From: Trichomonas vaginalis G3
Taxonomy: Eukaryota > Parabasalia > Trichomonadida > Trichomonadidae
Assembly: GCF_026262505.1 (NCBI RefSeq)
Contig: NC_067207.1
Coordinates: 2,922,252-2,986,251, forward strand
Direction of reading: 5' to 3'
DNA length: 64,000 bases
The notes under the pieces are model-generated. The model was not told the DNA's origin. It saw only the letters and a program-made list of their open reading frames with translations, and searched no databases. Shown here in pieces: positions 16,464 to 24,777 of the stretch (position 1 is the stretch's first letter; each line of letters opens with the position of its first letter). The position numbers and the translations under genes are program-made.

Positions 16464-17024
16464 ATGTCCGACGTCCCACCAACCGAGTCCATTCCCAAAC
16501 CAGAGGAACCTAAAGCACCAGCCCCTGCACCTCAGCAACCTCAGTTCCAACAAGGACCTCCACCAAATTACTACCAATTTCCACCTCAAGGTTACTACCC
16601 ACCACAAGGCTTCCCGAACTACCCTCCTCCTCAGACTATGCCTTACTGCCCCAACCCTTGGATGTTCCAGCAAGCTCCACCCCAGCAATTCCAATCTCAG
16701 TCCAAGAGAGACCAAGACTTCGAAGAAGGTCTGAACCGCTTACGCAAAGAAAGTCGTTCTCGGACCAAAAAATATAATTTAGGTGAAGAGGTGAGATCTC
16801 ACCTCTTTTCTCACCCTCTTGAATTTTGTATAAAAACCAACCGCTGGAATTCCGGCGGTTGCTATATTCTTCACAAAACGCTTGTTTTGAGGTCGAGCCA
16901 CTTTTGGCTCCACCGTATTCTTTCAACCAAAACTCATGAATTCAGCAAAAAATATAATTTAGGTGAAGAGGTGAGATCTCACCCGTTTTCTCACCTCTTT
17001 TCTCACCCTCTTGAATTTTCATGA
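16464..17024 (+). CDS. Proline/glutamine-rich protein, end made of repeats
   Basis: The first 100 residues form a low-complexity P/Q/Y-rich region (for example YYQFPPQGYYPPQGFPNYPP) and a charged stretch (RDQDFEEGLNRLRKESRSR). From about 16770 on the frame reads through the palindromic repeats and a copy of part of the neighbouring KilA-N gene, so the true end of the gene is probably lost. Function unknown. Confidence 0.45.
   Translation: MSDVPPTESIPKPEEPKAPAPAPQQPQFQQGPPPNYYQFPPQGYYPPQGFPNYPPPQTMPYCPNPWMFQQAPPQQFQSQSKRDQDFEEGLNRLRKESRSRTKKYNLGEEVRSHLFSHPLEFCIKTNRWNSGGCYILHKTLVLRSSHFWLHRILSTKTHEFSKKYNLGEEVRSHPFSHLFSHPLEFS
16821..16883 (-). repeat. Inverted copy of a piece of the KilA-N gene
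   Basis: These 63 bases are the reverse complement, with one visible change, of 17287-17346 inside the KilA-N gene at 17099-17761. The shared piece is centred on a GC-rich palindrome with core CCGCCGGAATTCCGGCGG. The copy sits between two of the GATC-centred repeats. Confidence 0.85.
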
Positions 17025-17098
17025 ATTTCCTTAAGATAGAAAAAATAAAGTTAGTTTTTTTAAAAAAAATATTTTTTATTTTTATTGTAAGAACAGAA

Positions 17099-17761
17099 AT
17101 GTCAGTCGAAGCAAAAACGTTCACGAACAAATATAATGGCGAAACATTCACAAAAGGCACTTATAACGGTATTGAAGTCTTACGTAGAGACAAGGATGGT
17201 TATATAAATGCAACAAATATGTGTCAGCAGTTTAGGAAAGACTTTAGAAAGTTGTTGGAAAATAAGTCCTGGGAAGAGTATTATAAGGCGTTTTGTGAAG
17301 AATATAGCAACCGCCGGAATTCCGGCGGTTGGTTTTTATACAAAATTCATGCAGGAATTCCTGATGAAATCAGACAGGTTAGAGGAACGTATGTAGACCC
17401 AAGACTTATAAACTATATAGCAATGTGGGCTTCTCCAAAATATTGCATAGCAGTTGGAAAAATTATGGACTCCATAGACAAGAAAGTTCATGAGAAGTTA
17501 GATGAAGAAGAACTCGAAGATACAGTAGAGAATGCTAAACCTTTGTTCGAACAAGAAGTTAGAAAAATGCATGAAAAACAATTAGAACATGAACGTGAGA
17601 TATGTTATGGTTATAGAGATTCTTCATACGAACTAGACCAATGGGAACAAGAAGATTTAAAGAGAGAATTTAGAGAATATGAACTCGCTAAAATTTCATT
17701 AGAAGCTGCAGAAAAGAAGTTAAAAGTTTGGGGTCGTTTTGTCCAAAAATATTGTGAGTAA
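17099..17761 (+). CDS. KilA-N domain protein 1
   Basis: The 220-residue protein has a KilA-N domain over about residues 15-130: DKDGYINATNMCQQF, a helix with KSWEEYYKAF, and GTYVDPRLINYIAMWASPKY leading to VGKIMDSID. KilA-N is a DNA-binding domain of phages and large DNA viruses. A charged coiled coil forms the C-terminal 70 residues. ATG 17099 is used because it follows the ATATTTTTTATTTTTATTG leader and the domain starts soon after. A perfect 22-bp palindrome at 17309-17330 lies within the coding sequence. Two more KilA-N loci follow. Confidence 0.8.
   Translation: MSVEAKTFTNKYNGETFTKGTYNGIEVLRRDKDGYINATNMCQQFRKDFRKLLENKSWEEYYKAFCEEYSNRRNSGGWFLYKIHAGIPDEIRQVRGTYVDPRLINYIAMWASPKYCIAVGKIMDSIDKKVHEKLDEEELEDTVENAKPLFEQEVRKMHEKQLEHEREICYGYRDSSYELDQWEQEDLKREFREYELAKISLEAAEKKLKVWGRFVQKYCE
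17309..17330. repeat. Perfect GC-rich palindrome inside KilA-N gene 1
   Basis: Twenty-two bases reading the same on both strands, core CCGCCGGAATTCCGGCGG, in an AT-rich gene. It codes for the residues SNRRNSGGW. It is also the centre of the inverted copy at 16821-16883. Confidence 0.9.
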
Positions 17762-17781
17762 ATGAACCATTTATTTTGGCT

Positions 17782-18149
17782 GAATTCAGCAACAAATTTC
17801 TGAGTAAAATGGCATATGGCATGTGTCAAACCGTTGAGTTTTCACAAAATTTAAAAAATAACGTTTACCATGTAAAACGCTTATAAAATAACTGAGGTGA
17901 GAAAAGAGGTGAGATCTCACCTCTTCACCTAAAATATATTTTTATTGAATTCAGCAACAAAATTCTGAGTAAAATGGCATATGGCATGTGTCAAACCGTT
18001 GAGTTTTCACAAAATTTAAAAAATAACGTTTACCATGTAAAACGCTTATAAAATAACTGAGGTGAGAAAAGAGGTGAGAAAAGAGGTGAGATCTCACCTC
18101 TTCACCTAAAATATATTTTTATTGAATTCAGCAACAAATTTCATGAATT
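17782..18149 (+). repeat. Tandem duplication downstream of KilA-N gene 1
   Basis: A unit beginning GAATTCAGCAACAAATTTC runs 17782-17946 and is repeated 17947-18123, followed by a partial third start at 18124. The second unit has one extra GGTGAGAAAAGA segment. Each unit ends in a GATC-centred palindrome. The two units are near-identical, so the duplication is recent. Confidence 0.88.
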
Positions 18150-18261
18150 TCCTCATATGTTTGCTACCCTCGGAAAACCGAGGGTAGAGATTCCGTATGA
18201 AAATCGTGAAGAACAGCGAGCCCGTTTTTTTTCGGGGTCGCCAAATTTCATTATATAACTG

Positions 18262-18410
18262 TTATTTTTGACGAAGTGAACTTTGACACTTCGTTTAAAA
18301 TACACTATTTTTGTGTTATTTTTGACGAAGTGAACTTTGACACTTCGTTTAAAATACACTATTTTTGTGTTATTTTTGACGAAGTGAACTTTGACACTTC
18401 GTCAAAAAAA
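18262..18410. repeat. 54-bp hairpin repeat, nearly three units
   Basis: Units begin at 18262, 18316 and 18370; the third is shortened. Each carries the hairpin ACGAAGTG...CACTTCGT and a T-rich spacer. They lie 90 bases before the second KilA-N gene. A further hairpin, TACCCTCGGAAAACCGAGGGTA-like, lies at about 18163-18186. Confidence 0.88.
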
Positions 18411-18457
18411 TCCCTGAAATCATATCTTTTATACAAAATAAATAAAATAAAGTTAGT

Positions 18458-18498
18458 TTTATTTTTATTTATTTTTTTATTTTGTATGTAAAGACAGA
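18458..18498 (+). promoter_or_regulatory. Leader of KilA-N gene 2, repeated before KilA-N locus 3
   Basis: About 41 bases (T/A-rich, then TTTTGTATGTAAAGACAGA) are shared with 19158-19199 before the next KilA-N locus. The leaders were probably copied together with the gene, and the T-rich part matches the box seen in front of other genes of this element. Confidence 0.7.
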
Positions 18499-18500
18499 AA

Positions 18501-19112
18501 ATGACAAACATTGAGTTTGAAACAGTTAAAAAGATAGACAATAACACCAAAGTGGTTAGAATAGGGGATTTAAACGTAAGATACTCAAAGAAATACAACA
18601 AATATTCTTTGTCAGACATTATATCTCCATCTGGAAAGAAAGCATACGACTGGGTTAGAAATGCTTCTAGTCAGAAAATTTTGACAAGAAATCCTGAGCT
18701 TATGATATCAGTAGCATTCTATGGAACAAGAGCATATCTCATCGACAAAAGTCTTATACCAATAGTTTTGTTATGGTTAGACCCAGTTGTTGGATATAAC
18801 TTCATAACATATGGTTCATTCGATACGGAACGTTGCAGTGAAGGCTTACTTTACATCGTTCAGAAACCGAAGGACTTCAATACAAAGAGATATAAGATAG
18901 GAAGAACATATAATATAACTCAAAGATATGACAGTACAGTCAATAGAGTCAAGGTTGTGTTTGTTAACGATATGAGAGCTGCAGAAACAGAACTACTTGA
19001 AAAGTTTGAGAAAATGTATGGTGCTCCCATGAAAGGTAAAGAAACGTTTGAAGTAGATGAGATAGATAAAGCTATAAAATTATTTGACGAAGTTGCTGAA
19101 AAATACATGTAA
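18501..19112 (+). CDS. KilA-N-like protein 2 with T5orf172/GIY-YIG-like end
   Basis: The 203-residue protein has a KilA-N-like first half (NVRYSKKYNKYSLSDIIS, AYDWVRNASSQKIL, then SVAFYGTRAYLIDKSLIPIV and LLWLDP). The second half, GLLYIVQKPKDFNTKRYKIG, RTYNITQRYDST and AAETELLEKFEKMYG, fits the T5orf172 family, a GIY-YIG nuclease-related domain often fused to KilA-N in large DNA viruses. DNA binding plus possible nicking is inferred. The gene appears whole. Confidence 0.75.
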   Translation: MTNIEFETVKKIDNNTKVVRIGDLNVRYSKKYNKYSLSDIISPSGKKAYDWVRNASSQKILTRNPELMISVAFYGTRAYLIDKSLIPIVLLWLDPVVGYNFITYGSFDTERCSEGLLYIVQKPKDFNTKRYKIGRTYNITQRYDSTVNRVKVVFVNDMRAAETELLEKFEKMYGAPMKGKETFEVDEIDKAIKLFDEVAEKYM

Positions 19113-19200
19113 AGCGTTTATTTTTGGTCTTTTGTGAAAGTCAGAAAATAACGCTAATTTTATTTTTATTTATTTTTTTATTTTGTATGTAAAGACAGAT

Positions 19201-20023
19201 ATGTCAACAACAGAGAACACAACAACAGTTATAGTCCATGAAGCTATAAATGAAGAATACGAGTACATACAGTATAACAAACAGTTACGTCTCATTCGTT
19301 CTGTCAAAGACGACATGTACCAAATGCAAAGTATTTTGACAGCATGTTTTGCTCCAGATACTAAACACGCAGACGATTGGTTCAAAAACCAAAGCACACA
19401 AGAACTTTTGAGTGAAATTTCTCTAGACCGACTTTTTTCGGTCTTGCATAAAACACATGAAAATCGTAAAAATTTGCCAATAAATTTAAGAGGATATTAT
19501 GTACATAGACTTTTAGTAAATGCAGTAGCAATGTGGGCTTCACCTCGTTATGCATGGCATGTTTACAAACTTCTTGACGAAATTCATAGACAAGAACGTG
19601 AAGAGATGGAAAAGAAACTTCAAGCAAAAGATGAAGTCATTGAAGCAAAAGACAAAAGCATTCAAAAGAATACCACGTTCGGTACCAAAAGGTAAGGAAA
19701 AGAACTATAAGTATATGATTTATACTGAAGAGATGGAAAATGAAGAAGACAGAGATATGGTTATGTTGCATTTAGTCAGAAGAAACAACAAGAGCTTTTA
19801 CGACCTTGCTAAGATTTACAAATCTGACAGAAATTGGTTCTATCGCGAAAACTTACCGATTTCAATGACCCCAAATGAAGATGTGAAACAAATAGTTCAA
19901 GATACGTTACCTCAAACACACTATGATATGAAAGGTTGTACAATTCTTACCTTCAAAGAAGATTTGCCATTGTTAAAGGAAAAAATAACAGAGTATTTTG
20001 ACAACTTCAAACAAGTAGGGTAG
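19201..20023 (+). pseudogene. KilA-N locus 3, broken
   Basis: An N-terminal block has the KilA-N signature (DDWFKNQSTQELLSEI and GYYVHRLLVNAVAMWASPRY), like gene 1. A coiled coil and a C-terminal block (MIYTEEMENEEDRDMVMLHL and YDLAKIYKSDRNWFYRENLP) follow, as in KilA-N proteins of large DNA viruses. The locus looks broken once and is treated as a fossil. It shares its leader with gene 2. Confidence 0.72.
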
Positions 20024-20038
20024 ATGAACCATTTATTT

Positions 20039-20913
20039 TTACGCTTGACTTTTTACAATTTGAACTTTGTTCGCGTAGATATGAATTCTGAAAGAAGTAT
20101 GAGGGTCTTGTATGACTTTATACTTCTCCCATAGTTCATGTCTGTCAAACTTACCTGCCATGGACTCTTTCATAAGTTCCATGAAATCGTCTTCGGACAA
20201 TCCGGGGAAAAGTATAATGTCAGTAAGTATTCTTTTAACATCCTTACTTAAACTCTTTGCTGTCTGTACACATATTACGACTGAAATGTTAAAGTGTCTG
20301 AGCTTCTTAAGAATTCGACACATGTCTTGTTCTCTATTCTTTAACAAAGGATGAGAGGCGAAATCATCTAAGATAAGAAGACATCTGTGAGGGTAAGTCT
20401 TCCAATCGTAAGATTGCAATTTCTTCGAAATGTATTCTATCTCTTTCTGTTTGTTTCTGAAGTGTTTCTTCTCTAATATTCTCTGCATTTCCTCATTTGG
20501 GTCTTTAAACTTCGAATTGACATACTCATTTATAGCATTATACTTCAAAACTCTTCTTTGGTACTTCTTTATCCAATCTAACAACTCAGTATCCTTTATA
20601 CATACTAACTTAGACTTCTTTATAATATCTTTGAACGAATTGACGGTTTGGTCAAATTGACCGAAGTACTACAAATAACAACTAACTCATAGAATGGGTT
20701 CTTCTCATCTAGTTCTTGTTGTTGTGCAGCCATTTTAAGATAAGTGAAAGTCTTACCAGACCCAGGTGGTGCAATTAGACCTGTTATACCATTCTGAGCA
20801 AATAAGAACTTGTCATGTATAGGCTTTATCTGAGCATTTTCCAACTTCCTCTTGTTCTTATTTAAAACATTCTCAAATTTTTTGTCAATGTCAGCAAACT
20901 TTTTTTCTAACAT
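20039..20913 (-). pseudogene. Polinton packaging ATPase locus, broken
   Basis: The N-terminal block shows the Walker A motif APPGSGKTFTYLKMA and the strand ELVVICSTS. The C-terminal block shows Walker B CLLILDDFASHPLL and, further on, ISVVICVQTAKSLSKDVKRI. This is the FtsK/HerA-type genome-packaging ATPase shared by Polintons and related viruses. The likely start is the ATG at 20911-20913, divergent from the gene at 20950. The locus looks broken about once and is treated as a fossil. Confidence 0.82.
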
Positions 20914-20949
20914 ATTTTTAGAAAAATTAAAATTTTTATCTTTTAGAAA

Positions 20950-21366
20950 ATGTCTAGCGATTTCGCTATCTATATTCGAGACAAGCTTTTCGACAGCAAA
21001 ACATCTGTCGACCATAAAATCTTACATAGTGTAAACAAGAAAGGTGAATTTGTTCTAAAGTTCTGTTTCTGGGAATATGACAAGAACCATAAAACATTAA
21101 GCAGAGCAGTCTTAAAATTTGTCAATGACAGACTTGTTGACAGAGATGACGCCTCTTGGAAAGATGAAGTCCAACAAAACTTCTTAGAATGCAAAGAAGA
21201 CACATGCGCTGTTCTTGAAGATGAAATAGAAAACAGAATAGAAGAGCTATTAAAGGACAAAGAACTTTTACAAAAATATGGTTCGGAGAAATTTGACATA
21301 ACTCCACCAGAAAAGAAGAAGAGAGAAATAAAGAAAGAAAGTAGAAGAAGAGAAGAAAGAACCTGA
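20950..21366 (+). CDS. Hypothetical Polinton protein, 138 residues
   Basis: The protein begins MSSDFAIYIRDKLFDSKTSV and has a helical acidic middle (ECKEDTCAVLEDEIENRIEE) and a very basic end. It is divergent from the ATPase with a 36-base AT-rich spacer holding TTTTTATCTTTTAG. Coding-like P/E/K-rich sequence continues shortly past the stop to about 21400. No family recognised. Confidence 0.5.
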   Translation: MSSDFAIYIRDKLFDSKTSVDHKILHSVNKKGEFVLKFCFWEYDKNHKTLSRAVLKFVNDRLVDRDDASWKDEVQQNFLECKEDTCAVLEDEIENRIEELLKDKELLQKYGSEKFDITPPEKKKREIKKESRRREERT

Positions 21367-21422
21367 ACCAGAGCCAGTTCCACCGAAGAAGAAATTTGAC
21401 ATGTAAAAATAAAATTTTATTT

Positions 21423-21842
21423 TTAGAACATTTCTGGGTCAATGTCAATGTTCTCTTCCTCTTTAGGAGCAAACACCGGCTTAGACTCTAAAATCTTTTT
21501 ACCCAATTTACCTTGAACTTCTACAACTTTAGACTCATAATATTCATAGTCGTCTGTCTTCTTTGGTTCATAAGGTATAACAAGTTTGTATGCTTTGCCT
21601 TCTTTAAGGTTTGAGAACCTTCTGTCAAAACTTTCTTTGACTGTTAACAAACCTTCTATGTCTAAGTCTTCAAATTTCGCACCATTTTTAGTCACAATAG
21701 CAAACTTAACTGGTTCGATGTTCCAAACTTTGCTGAATGAAGACTTTTCAAAATGGTAGAAGTAAACATTCAAATATGTGAATGGGTCTAGTTCTTCTTT
21801 AAGTCCTGACATGTACTTGTTTACTGAGATGAATTTTGTCAT
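21423..21842 (-). CDS. Hypothetical Polinton protein, candidate DNA-binding accessory
   Basis: The 139-residue protein is beta-rich in the middle (PVKFAIVTKNGAKFEDLDIE, YKLVIPYEPKK) and ends in an acidic tail (KEEENIDIDPEMF). A beta barrel-like core with an acidic C-terminus is also seen in single-strand DNA-binding proteins, and the neighbouring gene is a helicase, but no defining motif is present, so this is only a suggestion. It is followed on the same strand by the helicase gene read from 23114. Confidence 0.5.
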   Translation of the reverse strand: MTKFISVNKYMSGLKEELDPFTYLNVYFYHFEKSSFSKVWNIEPVKFAIVTKNGAKFEDLDIEGLLTVKESFDRRFSNLKEGKAYKLVIPYEPKKTDDYEYYESKVVEVQGKLGKKILESKPVFAPKEEENIDIDPEMF

Positions 21843-21878
21843 CTTTTCTATCGGATAAAAAAAATATTTTTTTAAAAT

Positions 21879-23114
21879 TTACTCAGAAAAATTTTTCTTT
21901 GTATATACACCATTCTGTACGTCTAAAAGACTTTTGACATTTGCCAAGAATGTTCGTTTAGACGCTGTCATATAACCATATTCTTGACAATATTGTTTAT
22001 ACGAATCGTACAATGACCTTTCATCTAAACACTCAAAGTCAGTTTCATCTATGAACAGTTCATATACACTCTTGTTTGCTTCTAACAATGTTTGTCTCTC
22101 TTCGGTATGTGGAATTTGTCTTGGATTGAACTTAGAAATATCTAATGTCATGAAATATGAGAACAAGTGGTTGTAAAACTCAGGTGTCAAAGTTTCTGCT
22201 AAGTCGTCAAAATATTCTGTATCTTGCATATGAGAATCTGACGTTCTGACAACTACATATCTTCTGTCAGAACTTTCTAACTTCATCGGAACAGCATTGT
22301 TTGAAACCATAATGAAGTTTGCAACATTCTCACAAACTCTTTGGTCTTTATACTTTCTTTCAACAACTCCAACTTTGTCTGTTATAAGACTCTTCAAAGC
22401 ATCTGAGTTCAAAATTTTTGTTGTATCTATACTTTGAAGTTCGTTACATACTATAAGTTTCATATTCTCTATTGAAGAGTTAAATTTACCGCAGATGTTT
22501 TCTAAGTTTGTCATATTAGGGTTCGAATAACCTTCTAACAGTTTGCATAAGATATCTGTAAAGAATGTGTTCTTACCTGTTCCTTGTTTTCCAATTATAA
22601 TGAGAGCAGTTTCATTTTTAGCACTTGGATGTTGTAAGATGTTTGCAAACCAACATAAGATATACTCATAAACCTTTTCGTTTCCATTGCATATAATTTC
22701 TTTGACATGGTCTAACCAAGCTTCTATAATATTTTCTTTCCATTCTACTTGTTCATATTTATATCCAGTGAAGATAGAATAGAAGTTTGGAGATGGTGTA
22801 TAGAACTTTATACCACGAACTGAAAAATCTTCAAGTTTTGACAATAAGATATCCCAAGCATCTAACATCTTCATTCCAACTTGTACGACTTTTATTTTCT
22901 TAAGTTTCTGTCTACATTCCTGTTCTGAAACTATTGTTGCTCTTGGTTTGTTAAAGACAACATCCCATTCTTTCATAACATAACATTCTGGGGCAGAGTC
23001 GACATAAATGACTAAACGTTTCAAATTCTCGACTGCTTTGTTATAGTCTCGAAATGGACACATATTTCTGAATGCTTGGAAGTCATAAAAATCTGAAACA
23101 TCTATTCTGTACAT
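21879..23114 (-). CDS. Superfamily 3 helicase
   Basis: The 411-residue protein shows the SF3 set: Walker A IIGKQGTGKNT at about 173-183, Walker B LIVCNE at 220-225, motif C FIMVSNNAVPM at 267-277 and the arginine-finger region SSDRRYVVV at 281-289. Residues upstream (FYTPSPNFYSIFTGYKYEQV) resemble the linker of D5/NrS-1-like viral replicative helicases. No primase motif is seen in the first 100 residues. It presumably unwinds the element during replication together with polymerase B. Full length and open, with an A/T-rich ATATTTTTTTTTATTTTT leader. Confidence 0.85.
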   Translation of the reverse strand: MYRIDVSDFYDFQAFRNMCPFRDYNKAVENLKRLVIYVDSAPECYVMKEWDVVFNKPRATIVSEQECRQKLKKIKVVQVGMKMLDAWDILLSKLEDFSVRGIKFYTPSPNFYSIFTGYKYEQVEWKENIIEAWLDHVKEIICNGNEKVYEYILCWFANILQHPSAKNETALIIIGKQGTGKNTFFTDILCKLLEGYSNPNMTNLENICGKFNSSIENMKLIVCNELQSIDTTKILNSDALKSLITDKVGVVERKYKDQRVCENVANFIMVSNNAVPMKLESSDRRYVVVRTSDSHMQDTEYFDDLAETLTPEFYNHLFSYFMTLDISKFNPRQIPHTEERQTLLEANKSVYELFIDETDFECLDERSLYDSYKQYCQEYGYMTASKRTFLANVKSLLDVQNGVYTKKNFSE

Positions 23115-23142
23115 TTTTATAAAAATAAAAAAAAATATTTTT

Positions 23143-23931
23143 TTATTCTTGACTTTGTTGTTGCATTTGTTGTTCTTGAGCTATTTGTTGTTGAAGTTGT
23201 TCTTGTAATACAATACTTTCACCAGTTGCATCTTCCAATTCGAAACTTTCTGCCGTCATTGACAAATACATAGGACATAAAAGTTTTACAGGAACAAAGT
23301 TTGCGTCAACTAATGTCAACGTTATACTTGCCAAAGTGTTTGAGTTCACTAAGGTTGAAAATTCTGCATTCGAATGAACAATAGGCAAACCAGCAGAGAA
23401 AGTATTGTTTATACGCATAAGTATCTTTTGGTCATAATAGTTTCTGTCGACATTCGAATAACACTTTGAACCTAAGTTTGAAACAATATATAAGATTGGT
23501 GTGCTTAATGTCAATGGAATAGACATTCCTTGTATGACACCTTTTCCTGTTATAGGAAACTGTTGGTAGTAAAAACCAGAAATAAGTTTTGTATTATAGC
23601 TCATATCGTTTATAGTAAACTCAGTCGGACATCCAAACATAATGAAACCTGCTCTAGTTGCAGCACATGTTACACCCGTACTTAAAGTATTAAATAAGTC
23701 AACAAAACCTGTTGGTGGTATATCTGAGTAAGTATCTTCAAAGGAGTATTTTTTACCATTCACAACAATAAAGTCTTCTGGTGTCAAAAGAGCAAAACAG
23801 GCTTTAGTCGTCATTGTGTTTAAGGTTAGTTTACAATATCGTCCTTGAGGACTTTGTAAGTTTGTTGTTATAGAATTATATGACTCAGGGTTTTTAGTCG
23901 TAATAGTATAAACCATTATGTCTTCTGCCAT
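23143..23931 (-). CDS. Minor capsid (penton-like) protein
   Basis: The 262-residue protein is beta-rich throughout. Near its end, TLVDANFVPVKLLCPMYLSM matches the style of the LVDxxGxPV...L..FxLxI segment of Polinton penton-type single-jelly-roll proteins. A Q-rich tail (QEQLQQQIAQEQQMQQQ) follows. Its place between helicase and major capsid gene on the same strand supports a structural role at the capsid vertices. The assignment rests on pattern and context. Confidence 0.65.
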   Translation of the reverse strand: MAEDIMVYTITTKNPESYNSITTNLQSPQGRYCKLTLNTMTTKACFALLTPEDFIVVNGKKYSFEDTYSDIPPTGFVDLFNTLSTGVTCAATRAGFIMFGCPTEFTINDMSYNTKLISGFYYQQFPITGKGVIQGMSIPLTLSTPILYIVSNLGSKCYSNVDRNYYDQKILMRINNTFSAGLPIVHSNAEFSTLVNSNTLASITLTLVDANFVPVKLLCPMYLSMTAESFELEDATGESIVLQEQLQQQIAQEQQMQQQSQE

Positions 23932-23941
23932 TTATATATAT

Positions 23942-24172
23942 TTAAAAGTTTTTCTGAAAGTGGAGAAGAACTTCATCTAAACTTTCACATGGCGTTTCTT
24001 GAAGTTCTCTGTCTAAGAAGTTCAAATATTTTGTAAAGACATAGAACTTTCCTTTGTCTACACGAACAAACAAAACAGGGTCTTTCATATCGTTCAAAAG
24101 TGTGTAAAGTCCTTTACATGAAATAAAGTCTATATTATTTTTCTTCAAACATCTTTCAAGAAGTTTTGACAT
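23942..24172 (-). CDS. Small hypothetical Polinton protein
   Basis: The 76-residue protein begins MSKLLERCLKKNNIDFISCK. The ATG at 24172 was preferred to one 12 bases upstream because the context CTAAGTAAAATG is the same as before the next gene upstream (start 24759). No family recognised. Confidence 0.55.
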   Translation of the reverse strand: MSKLLERCLKKNNIDFISCKGLYTLLNDMKDPVLFVRVDKGKFYVFTKYLNFLDRELQETPCESLDEVLLHFQKNF

Positions 24173-24177
24173 TTTAC

Positions 24178-24759
24178 TTAGCAAATAAATTTTAATGAAA
24201 TGTTGTGGTCGTCAAATATTTTTATAACGTCTGGGAAACTATATTTTAAGTTCAACGTTTCACCTCCTTTCATAACGTATATCTTGTCAATGACATTATA
24301 TGAAACACCACAGCAACTAATGTCGGGTTCTATTTCTTTGATGTTTATATCGTCTGCCTCTGTCAAAAGTTTCAATAGTTCTTTCAAAACTTCATGAGGT
24401 GCAATGACATATGAGTTCACTTTTACAGGGTTGTGTTCGACTAAGTTTAACATTATACCTAAAGCTTGACAAATCTTCTCCTGAGTTTGAAGTTTGTCTT
24501 TCAGTTGTTGGTAGTCGTTTCGAATATCTGCAACAGAACTTAAGTCTCTGCTAACTTCAGGATATGTTGGTTGTTCTTTTACAGGAACAATTGTTATACC
24601 ATCTTCGTCTTCGTATGGTTTCCCCACTTCAACATCTCTGTCTTTGACATTGACAATAACACTTTGACTGTTTGTTTGAGTTGGTGAATTTAACTTCACA
24701 TCTGCCACCGCCATTAAACCTTTTGAAACACTTACGCTTCTATTTTTCGGAAATGACAT
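24178..24759 (-). CDS. Hypothetical Polinton protein, 193 residues
   Basis: The protein starts MSFPKNRSVSVSKGLMAVAD, has an acidic loop (VGKPYEDEDGITIVP), a helical section (DIRNDYQQLKDKLQTQEKIC) and a beta-like end (VSYNVIDKIYVMKGGETLNL). The open frame extends further upstream, but that part is unlike coding sequence and overlaps the divergent gene at 24778, so the ATG at 24759 with TAAGTAAAATG context is used. The stop overlaps the alternative start region of the next gene. Function unknown. Confidence 0.6.
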   Translation of the reverse strand: MSFPKNRSVSVSKGLMAVADVKLNSPTQTNSQSVIVNVKDRDVEVGKPYEDEDGITIVPVKEQPTYPEVSRDLSSVADIRNDYQQLKDKLQTQEKICQALGIMLNLVEHNPVKVNSYVIAPHEVLKELLKLLTEADDINIKEIEPDISCCGVSYNVIDKIYVMKGGETLNLKYSFPDVIKIFDDHNISLKFIC

Positions 24760-24777
24760 TTTACTTAGAATAAAAAT
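24760..24777. promoter_or_regulatory. Short shared spacer between two divergent Polinton genes
   Basis: Only 18 bases separate the minus-strand ATG at 24759 from the plus-strand ATG at 24778. They read TTTACTTAGAATAAAAAT, giving TTTTTATTC on one strand and TTTACTTAG on the other, both elements found before other genes here. Promoter elements for each gene probably lie partly within the other gene. Confidence 0.5.

Larger units (their letters stand above)
15815..18149. repeat. Dispersed GATC-centred palindromic repeats
   Basis: The 14-base palindrome GGTGAGATCTCACC occurs five times: 15827-15840, within 16786-16807, at 16970-16983, within 17904-17925 and within 18081-18102. In three copies the palindrome extends to 22 bases. 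Copies are flanked by one or more GGTGAGAAAA or TTTTCTCACC units and by TTTAGGTGAAGA or its inverse. They surround the first KilA-N gene. Each holds the GATC tetramer, the usual target of Dam-class enzymes such as the one encoded at 6111-6929. Confidence 0.85.

Noticed and set aside
16004-16715. Long overlapping frames on both strands through the minisatellite
   Set aside because: Repeat units without stops create open frames in several phases; peptide repeats like SDRKNFSFRQEEL are artefacts of the DNA repeat.
18484-18498. GTATGTAAAGACAG before the KilA-N genes as a mini-intron
   Set aside because: Only 14 bases, far below any known intron length, and it lies before the ATG in a duplicated leader.
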